Origin: Vicia villosa | Taxonomy: Eukaryota > Streptophyta > Magnoliopsida > Fabales > Fabaceae | Reading direction: 5' to 3' | Assembly: GCF_029867415.1 (NCBI RefSeq) | Contig: NW_026705447.1 | Coordinates: 1 to 64,000 of the forward strand | Length of the DNA: 64,000 nucleotides | Shown: in pieces, positions 56,744 to 64,000 of the stretch | How positions within the stretch are numbered: position 1 is the stretch's first letter | How the letters are laid out: the number at the start of each line of letters is the position of its first letter | Made by a program: the position numbers and the translations under genes | Notes under the pieces: model-generated | Told to the model about the DNA's origin: nothing | Databases searched by the model: none | Seen by the model: the letters and a program-made list of their open reading frames with translations, nothing else

Positions 56744-58305
56744 GTACGCTTAACTGTCTCCTACACAAACAGTCCCTAACTAGGGTTTCTTGTTTTTTTC
56801 AGGAGAACAAGTTTTTGAGACCTCAAATGGATTTCATGGACCTCCATATATCTCAAAGTACCACCATACAAATTTTCAAACTTCAATTCACTCAGACGCA
56901 CAGTCAGCAGTTCAAACAGTCAACAGACGACCCGTTTGGCCAAAAAGTCAACAGACAGTCAAAAATGAAATTTTTTGTCAACATCCATATTTTGTCAAAA
57001 GATTCATCATTTGATCATTGGTTGATCATAATTCATCAAGGAAAGATCAAAAATCAACAAAACCCTAAGTTTCAAAATTAGGGTTTTCTCCTAAAAAGTC
57101 AACTGAACTTGGACTGGTCATAACTCTCTCATCCTTCATCCAAAAAATTCAAACCAAAGCTCATTTTGAAGGAAATTAAATTATCTTTCAAATGCAATTG
57201 GTCCCATGGTCATTAGATGCACCATTTGAAAAATATGAACCAAGACATTACAGGTCATTTTCAAAGTCAACAAAAAGTCACTTTTTTCAAAAGGACACAC
57301 AAGGAGCATGGAAAATAATTTTGGTATGAGACCAAAGACATTGGTTAGAGGACTCTCTGAGGTTTCTAAAAAGTACAAGAACTTCTTCATATGATAAAAA
57401 TTGAGGGATTTATGCCTTGTTGAAGTTGGCTATTTTTTGGGAAAATGCATGAAATCAACATTGATCAAAAATGTTTTTTTCCAAAAGGGGCCAAGTTTTC
57501 ATGATCCAAACATGTTCCCCATAATGTGAAGGGCCTCCCACGACCAAGCCAAGGCCCATAGCATTTTTTGTTTCTTTTTTGGTTTAATTTTATCACATTT
57601 AAAGTTAAATTGAAAAAGAAATGATGCAAGATTCTTATCCAAAGCTTTGTCCCTTGCACGAGTCATCAAGATAGCTTATTTTCTGCAACAAAGGGAAGTA
57701 CAAAGTTGGCTTGGAGCAAGAGAAGTAAAGAAGAGCAAGCTTTGGTCAAAATTTCAAAGATTTTTAATATTTAAAAATCAAAAATTCAACAAATGAAGTA
57801 GTATGCTTCATCAATGTAACACACACGAAATATAGCAAGAGAGCATAAACTCACTTCATATTTCAAAAAATAATCAAAGAAACTTTAAATTTCGTGTTTA
57901 AATTTGTAGCTAGTTTCAAAACAAACTAAGTCCATAAATCATCTCTTGGGACTTGTTTGAGGAAGTTTAGATCAATAGCCAGGTTCATAAGGGCCTGAAA
58001 CTCGAGCTCTCTCACTCTCCGATTTGGTAAACTTTCATTGATTTCAAACTCTCCATTTATGCGTTGTTATCATGTCTAATGGTTATGGTTGAGTTTATAA
58101 TGATCATTAGATCAGGTTTGAACCCTAGCATGAGAGTTCTAACTTCCAGAACATAGGTTGCCATTGTCAACCGTGTGTTCATGTTCTTCTTCGAATCTCT
58201 TGAACCAGGAAATTTCAGTCCAAACTAACCTCACCAATGGATTCCCAGACCTCGATTTAGGGGGGTAGGGTCTTCCTTTGGTATTTATCTAACGTATTTT
58301 TGCAG
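56744..58305 (+). other. Candidate leader intron in Ogre B LTR
   Basis: Donor CAG/GTACGC at 56741-56749 and acceptor with CTAAC and T-rich GCAG at 58305, as in LTR A (3414-5040). The shorter alternative ends at 56802 (TTTTTTTCAG). Confidence 0.35.
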
Positions 58306-59846
58306 TTGGAAGATGCCCTAGCCGGAGAAGATGACCGGAATCACTGTTCCGGCGGTCAATAGATCCAGGCGTGGTTGACTGATTCACGTGGCTCTTTCCA
58401 ATCGTTTCATTGGCCAGTCAACAAGTCCAGGGCTTGCGTGGCGGAGGGAAGAGCTATGATTGGTTCGTTTGAATAAAGCTGGGTCCCACTTCACTTAAGT
58501 TCAGAAAAAAACATGGGTTGGGCCTGCACGCGTTTGCTTTTCACACACCCCTCTTGAGCCCAGTTTCCACAAAAACAACTGATTCCAGTTCAATTTCCAA
58601 ACTGCTTAATACACCCCCTTGCATATTTAACTAATAATTTTAATTTTTTGCATTTAATTTAAAATCAACCAATTAAAAAACATAAAAAATATTTTCTTTT
58701 TACCATTAATTTGATAAAATTCTTAATTAATTTTTTCCATAAAAATATTTTATTTTTCTTAAAAATTAAAATATTTTGCTTAATTAATTAGTATATATTT
58801 ATATATTTGCTTTTTAATTATTTCAACCAATAAAAAAATCATAAAAAATTTGTTCTTTATATTAAATTTAGTTTATATATTTTAGACTAATTTTGTACGT
58901 ATTTAGAATATTTTTCTCTTTAAGTTTAAATTATTTGTATAATTATTTGTATAATTATGTATTATTTAACTTAATGGTTTTCAAATCAATTTCAAAAACT
59001 CCAAAAAAATTAGTTTTGCTTTAAAATTAATTGACAAGCATTTTGAACATATTTTAAACTTAATTTTTAGGTTTAAATTTTATTTCCACCTCTTTCTCAT
59101 TTTAATTAAATCATGCATTAATTCTAATTAAAATCAATCATCAAAAATCCAAATAAAATATTTCTTTTATCTTATTGCAATTTAAATTCCTAGATCAAGT
59201 GTATAGGTTGTCAAAATCATGTAAATAGCGTAGTTTACATTTCCCGCACAATCGATGTAATAGCGTAGATTTACTTTCCGCATTTTAAATTTCCGCATTT
59301 TAATTTCTGTACATATAAAACTGCGTGTATGTCAAAGATAAAAATTGAAGCGTTAGGTCACTAACTTCAAAGATAAAATATCTGAATCAAAACACAATCA
59401 CACTTGCACCTCTTAGGGTAATCCCTCTTTTACTCTTTTCAAAAATCCAAAATCAAATTCTACTGTTTCAAATGCAAAATCGAACTTTCGTTTACATCCG
59501 GTGAAAGGAGAATTTTCTAAAGGAAATAGGAAAAAGACCTTATAACTTAGGGTAGACCTCCTAATTTGCTTGCTCAAATCAAAACAAACAAATGTCTCAT
59601 ATACCGTTGTTTTTCAAAATAAAACTTTCAAAAAAAAGACAATACTTGGTATATATCCAAACAAGGATCATTACGAAGTTAACGTTCTTTTTTTTTCAAA
59701 ACATCTTTCGAAAGATAAAACACTTTGTATACATCCGCACAAGGATCATCACAAAGTCAATTTACAAAAGTATTTGAAACCCCATACAAGCATGTCAAGG
59801 CAAGAGAAAAGTGATTCAAAACAAGTGAGCTAAGCAATCTAAGAGC

Positions 59847-59894
59847 CCATGGATAACCATGGATACAAAGGGTGCTAACACCTTCCCTTTTTAT
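59847..59894 (+). other. Twin U5 hairpins in Ogre B LTR
   Basis: H1 as in A (CCATGG, ATAA, CCATGG). H2: ATACAAAGGG, TGCTAACACCTT, CCCTTTTTAT, with one mismatch in a 10-bp stem. Confidence 0.65.
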
Positions 59895-59981
59895 AACCTA
59901 CCCCTTTACCCAAAATTTCTTAAAGGTCTTTTTTCTGTTTCTTTTATAAACCTTTCCTTAATTGGATAAAATAAAAGTCGG

Positions 59982-59991
59982 TGGCGACTCT
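59982..59991 (+). other. PBS-like sequence in U5 of Ogre B
   Basis: TGGCGACTCT in GTCGGTGGCGACTCTCTG. Confidence 0.5.
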
Positions 59992-60082
59992 CTGATTTTC
60001 AAAAACACAAAAGCAAAAAAAGAAGAGTGTCAGTTCGTATATCTCTCCACGAGAGGTACGGTAAAAAACCGAGTGCATGACA

Positions 60083-60565
60083 GATATGTTCTAAGATGAA
60101 CCCCTTTATGACTAGATACCCCTTGAGTGTATCTATGAGGGAACTTCTTTGTTGAACTAATCCTTGCTCGATGATACCCTTTGTTGTATTTATAATTCTA
60201 TTACGACAAGGCATGGACATGTGGTTGGCGTTGCGAACGACCTCCCCTTTTCTTTGTGAGGCCAAGCTCATTCCCAGTAATTTATTCTCCTCTCTCCATC
60301 GTTTGTGATCTTTTTGATTTTTCGCGGGTCTCGGGAAATCGGCTAGCGCGGTAAATACGAATACGGGCGAAGGTAGAAATGCAAATGTCGATGTAAATGA
60401 ATGCATGAAAATGCAAATGCATGCGTATGCGAAAGACTCCATTTTTTTACGCTATGACTCCTTATATGCAATGCACACGTGTGACATATAATCCTAGGGA
60501 TAGCCTTGAAAGTGACATTAGACCCTAGTATAATCCTTGTAAGATGGATGTTATGACAAGCCAAT
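60083..60565 (-). other. Non-coding interior of element G, right of Ogre B
   Basis: Resumes the element G interior. It has a run of short ATGCAAATG-type repeats near 60375-60430. No coding region is supported; the minus-strand ORF reaching 60442 crosses the Ogre B boundary. Confidence 0.55.
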
Positions 60566-61260
60566 GGAAATCCCTTAGCTTAGGGAGTACGCAGAAGGTA
60601 GCGGCTGGTGACCGTTCAAGACAGTCACCAAATCTCATGGCCATCGGGAGGCCGTTCGACTTGTACCAATGAAGTTGTCCCTCGTGGGAAGGTTCTCTAT
60701 GCAGAACACAACCTATCTAAGGACGATATCAGACGAAGTGAAATCCCTACAGGCTAGGGATTGAAGATGCATGGATGAGAATCCAAACCCTACAAGTTAG
60801 AGGGTGCACGGGAATAAGCACGGGGTGATCATTCAAGACAGTCACTAGATCTCATGGCCATCGAGAGGCCAATCGACGTGCGTTAATGGGGACATCTTTC
60901 AGGGGAAGGACGAAGTCATCGTAAAAACACATGGACATAAAAGTAAATCCCTACAGGCTAGGGAGTTCATAGGAGAAAGCACTGGGTGAGCGTTCAAGAC
61001 AGTCACTAGATCCCATGGCCATCAAAAGGACAATTGACGTATGCTAACGAAGTTGTCCTTTGTACGAAGGATGCAATTTTAGATATAGAATCCCTACAGG
61101 CTAGGGAATGCATAGATGTAGGCACAGGGTGACTGTTCAAGACAGTCACTAGGTCTCATGGCCATCGAGAGGCCAATTGACGTGCATAAATGGAAATGTC
61201 CTTCATGGGAAGGACGTCACCTTGTAAATAGAATCCCTATAGGCTAGGGAACGCGTAGAA
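60566..61260 (-). repeat. Hairpin-bearing repeat array in the leader of element G
   Basis: Five to six diverged units, about 140-200 bp apart, each with three short inverted repeats: TCCCTA/TAGGGA (at 60571, 60744, 60948, 61091, 61233), GTGACTGT/ACAGTCAC (best at 61129-61149) and TCCTTC/GAAGGA (best near 61200). GGCCATCGAGAGGCC lies between them. The array lies 0.8-1.5 kb downstream of the PBS in element sense. Confidence 0.75.
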
Positions 61261-62076
61261 ATACCTGCAACAATTAAAACGCAGGACATTCGCAGTATAT
61301 GAATTGCACACGTATAATAAGCACATAAGCACATAAGCCCTAGGTTCATAGGTTCGACGTAACGGCTTAGGGTGCCTACCCTTCCCATTGGTATGTTCTA
61401 GAAGGTCTCATGGGGTCTTCATAGCCGCCGAGACTTTTTGTCTCTTTGGATTTTAGAACAACTCATTTATCCATGAGGTTCGAGTTTTAGGGGTAGGTTC
61501 CAAGAGAGATCAGCTAAATACCAAGTCCAGCCCTCAACAAGGTCAAGCCTCGTATCAGACCTTTCCGGATATTTAACCCACTCTGAGTGGAATTATAGTA
61601 AGACTCGTAGGCGATGTAATTCCCCTATGGTCTTAAATATAATTCTCACGCTTAGGTTTAACACAATTTTATATATCCCAGAAGATGCAATAAAAAAATA
61701 GCAAATATTCACATAAACAAGTTTTTAACTAAATTGCTTGTAAATAAATGAACTTATAAATAAGTAAATAAATAAATTAAATTAAATTTAAATATTTAAA
61801 AACTAACCTCAAAATCTGGCTGGCGCTAATTCAACAAAAATGCAGTAGAACAGCAAATATTTAAATAAACCGATATTTATTTAAACTGATGTAAATGGAT
61901 GAAATTATAAATAAATAAATAAATAAATAAAAATTTAAATATTTATAAAAATAAATAAACCCTAACATGGCGAATTAGCCAAAGCCTAAAAATTTTGCTA
62001 AAAACCTAAATAGTTTGCCAAAAACCTAAACCCTGCCAAAACCTATAGGAGCATAATAATTCACCATTTTTAGTTA
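61261..62076 (-). other. Leader-proximal non-coding DNA of element G
   Basis: AT-rich from 61690 to 61970 (AAATAAATAAA runs), with a repeated CAAAAACCTAAA motif at 61990-62040. No gene seen. Confidence 0.6.
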
Positions 62077-62094
62077 TCCCCAGCATAGTCGCCA
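62077..62094 (-). other. Primer-binding site of element G
   Basis: Minus-strand TGGCGACTATGCTGGGGA, one base different from the PBS of H at 35621, two bases after the LTR end at 62097. Confidence 0.85.
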
Positions 62095-62204
62095 GCTGTA
62101 GCAACCTGCCCTAAAAAATTAAAGATTTAGAGTCGCCACCTATTCTACCAGGGCGAATAGGAAACCCTACGGAGGTAAGAAATCTGGGTAAGTTATTATA
62201 ATCA

Positions 62205-62247
62205 GGCCAAGGGAAGGTGTTAGGCACCCTTAACCCTTTCCTAAGGT
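62205..62247 (-). other. Twin U5 hairpins in G 5' LTR
   Basis: As at 48075-48117. The loop of H2 reads TGCCTAACACCTT on the minus strand, and both stems are kept. Confidence 0.65.
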
Positions 62248-62376
62248 TTTAAATTGAGAGACGGAGGTTTATGGCTAAAATTACTAAGGTTTTATAGCTA
62301 AAGAAGTGAAGAGGGCGAAAAGTGAGATTTTAAGTGAATTGAAATTTTAGGGAGGGGGACTCGCCTTGTTGCCAAG

Positions 62377-62421
62377 TGCCTACGTATCTCCTTATGGAGA
62401 ATCAGAGTCAACGTAGTTCGG
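62377..62421 (-). other. Conserved U5 motif in G 5' LTR
   Basis: Same as 48246-48290. Confidence 0.6.
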
Positions 62422-63424
62422 GGCACAGGGTTGTACGCCTTTGAATTTGATATGATATGGTTTGAAGGCTTTTTGAATGGCCTATCGTAGTCTTGAATTT
62501 GTGATTTGAAAGGCATTTTGAGTTGCCTGATCGAAGTGATGAAAATCCGTAGTTTGAATGAGTGTTTTAAGATTTGGGCGTACAACCCTGGTTTGATGTG
62601 TTTTCGTTAGGTGCGATGATCAATGGATTTGATCATTATAATTAACGAATTCGATAACGTATTGCTGGCCATTCTGACCGATAGATTCGGTCGTCACGAG
62701 CAGCAAATAAAGTGTCTTTTCATTTTGTGTAATTAAATCTTGAGTTTTATCATTGTCTCTCATAACCAATAGATTTGGTTATTACATGACAACGAATTTC
62801 ATTATCTGTGCTTTATTATTTTATCTCTCGCCAATGCGACCAATAGGTTTAGTCGGATCGAGGAGAAAATTAGCCAAGAACCAGTTAATTTAAATTAAAA
62901 TTAACGAATAAATTAATTAGATTAAATTTATTTCTCGCCAATGCGAGTAATAGGTATAGTCGGATCGAGGAGAAAATTAATTAAGGGTTAATGTTTTGCC
63001 AAATGGTAATGGGATTGGACAAACCCTAATGTATTGATAAACTTCTAGGATTTTTGTGATTTTTACCCATTAAAGTTTGATTAAAATAAATTAAATCGAA
63101 CAATCGAGATAATCGAGAAAATCCTAAATCCTAGTCATTAGCCTAATTCTAATTTTATTGTCCTAATTCCATTTAAATAAATTAATTAAACTAACTATTA
63201 TAATTAATATTAATCAAAATAAATAAATAATAGGAAAAAATAATATAAGAAACCTGGCTTTTTATCCTGGGTGGCATCCTTGGAAGGTGTATGGTACTCC
63301 TGCAGATTCATGTGCGTCGGATCTAACATCAAGATCATCCAAGGATCTTTCTAAGCAGGCGTACCATGGTTAATCGCGAGGGGATAACATAGGAACTGTA
63401 GACAAACTATAGCATACACTTTAT

Positions 63425-63500
63425 AAAAAATAAAGCGTTGAGGGCAGGGTTCGAACCCAGGCCCTCACGCTGATCACAAACATACATACCACTCGGGCTG
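63425..63500 (-). other. tRNA-like RNA polymerase III unit in G 5' LTR
   Basis: Minus strand: A box CAGCCCGAGTGG (63489-63500), B box GGTTCGAACCC (63447-63457), T6 at 63425-63430. Both boxes are unchanged relative to the 3' LTR although neighbouring bases differ. Confidence 0.5.
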
Positions 63501-64000
63501 CGTCTTTTGTCTGCTTTTCCAACGACACGCGCAAAATATAACAACAAGCGCATCCCAGAAATTTGAAAAAAAACTTGTGCCGCTACTGTAGCCCATCTCC
63601 TTCGTTTCTTTCTAAAATGTCCAGACTTATGGCCACGGTTTCTTTATGCGTGGCTGTATGTTTATCCCCTCCCAACCTACTAATAAACACCAATAAACTC
63701 GAGATAATAGTACGGTTAGAGCATATATAATCCCACGAATCCAATGATCCCATCGATTTCACCTAATTTCGCTTGGTTTGTGAAGCCCCAATTCGGAGCT
63801 TCGTCAACCAAACAATGGTGGACCTCTCAACCTACAGCAAAACTTCAATTAAACAGCCCAGATAACTTGCAAACAATGCTACGAATACAATTATGCACTT
63901 AAACACGATTAAAGATGCGTTTCTGAATGATTTCGGATTCGAAAATATTTGACGTAAAAATATGAACATGGCGATATGCTGCGGATTGGTTTGGTTGACG

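Larger units (their letters stand above)
55150..60082 (+). mobile_element. Ogre B: 5'-truncated Ogre (3' tail plus LTR) within element G
   Basis: From about 55150 the sequence follows Ogre A (compare 1850-2081): CCCATCTCAGGTAATGTTTC, then the polypurine tract and LTR. Everything upstream is missing, and the left edge joins G's interior directly. It could be an aborted insertion or a deletion remnant. Its LTR end is at about 60082, where A and B lose similarity. Confidence 0.82.
55387..60082 (+). repeat. LTR of Ogre B (about 4.7 kb)
   Basis: It starts TGTTATACCCCAAAATTTGC and ends near GAGTGCATGACA. It is collinear with LTR A throughout, with the TATA box, small ORF, splice-like signals, twin hairpins and PBS-like sequence all kept. 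An AT-rich segment lies at 58620-59170. Confidence 0.85.
47967..64000 (-). mobile_element. Element G: minus-strand, gene-less Ogre-type retrotransposon (runs off the window)
   Basis: On the minus strand: 5' LTR (62097 to beyond 64000), PBS (62077-62094), about 11.2 kb of interior, polypurine tract (50866-50878), 3' LTR (50865-47967). The interior holds only non-coding DNA, tandem arrays and Ogre B. No Gag or Pol similarity is found, so it depends on other elements. It inserted into the third ORF of copia F; its left-flank TSD candidate is TCTGG at 47962-47966. The LTR copies differ at many sites, so G is older than H. Confidence 0.85.
62097..64000 (-). repeat. 5' LTR of element G (partial, runs off the window)
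   Basis: It matches 47967-49870 with scattered substitutions and small indels. The missing third should reach about 64995. PBS-like sequence at 62130, hairpins at 62205, U5 motif at 62377. Confidence 0.88.

Noticed and set aside
59999..60442. 147-codon minus-strand ORF
   Set aside because: It crosses the junction between Ogre B and element G and includes repeat-derived ATGCAAATG runs.

Overview
The window looks like nuclear DNA of a large-genome flowering plant, most likely a legume of the pea, vetch and lentil tribe (Fabeae). The reason is its dominance by Ogre-type (Ty3/gypsy, Tat lineage) LTR retrotransposons. At least seven Ogre-type LTR sequences or elements are present, with LTRs of 2.2-4.8 kb that begin TGTYATACCCCAAAWTTTG or a close variant. 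The other elements are chromovirus-type Ty3/gypsy, SIRE/Maximus-type Ty1/copia and one TRIM. I found no host protein gene, no rRNA gene and no intact tRNA gene. All long coding stretches belong to transposons, and most are broken.

Layout: 1-6870 is the 3' end and 3' LTR of Ogre A (+). 6871-8719 and 8720-10128 are two minus-strand Ogre-type LTR fragments (C, D), followed by a minus-strand copia LTR remnant (10129-10965) and a TRIM (10966-11418). 11419-17890 is a 5'-truncated chromovirus (+) with a 1.6-kb antisense Ogre gag fragment in its integrase; a 387-bp integrase duplication flanks that fragment. 17891 to about 24150 is a decayed minus-strand chromovirus (E), split by an Ogre-type solo LTR (18813-21024) with a target-site duplication. 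24151-25337 is probably another copia LTR. 25338-47966 is a SIRE-type copia element (F). Its RNase H region is split by a 15.4-kb non-autonomous Ogre-type element (H, 30903-46313) with equal-length, apparently identical LTRs and a perfect 5-bp TSD. F's third, env-like ORF is cut at 47966 by a minus-strand, gene-less Ogre-type element (G, 47967 to beyond 64000). G contains a 5'-truncated Ogre B (about 55150-60082, +).

The unusual signals lie in the Ogre LTRs. (1) A tandem pair of RNA-like hairpins in U5 has a nearly fixed loop and compensatory stem changes across the LTR families here. (2) A 55-codon ORF for a small two-helix membrane protein is the first AUG after the TATA box in both A and B; it is conserved without indels, and differences are enriched at synonymous sites. 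(3) A tRNA-like unit with A box, B box and T-run lies in the leader of the C and G LTRs. (4) Copies of a primer-binding-site-like sequence lie within U5. The 3' untranslated regions of A, H and G each carry their own tandem arrays (47, 80, 42 and 52 bp), which fits the known role of this region as a satellite nursery.

Relative order from nesting: D before C before A; chromovirus E before its solo LTR; copia F before both G and H; G before B. H is probably the youngest, since its two LTRs look identical.
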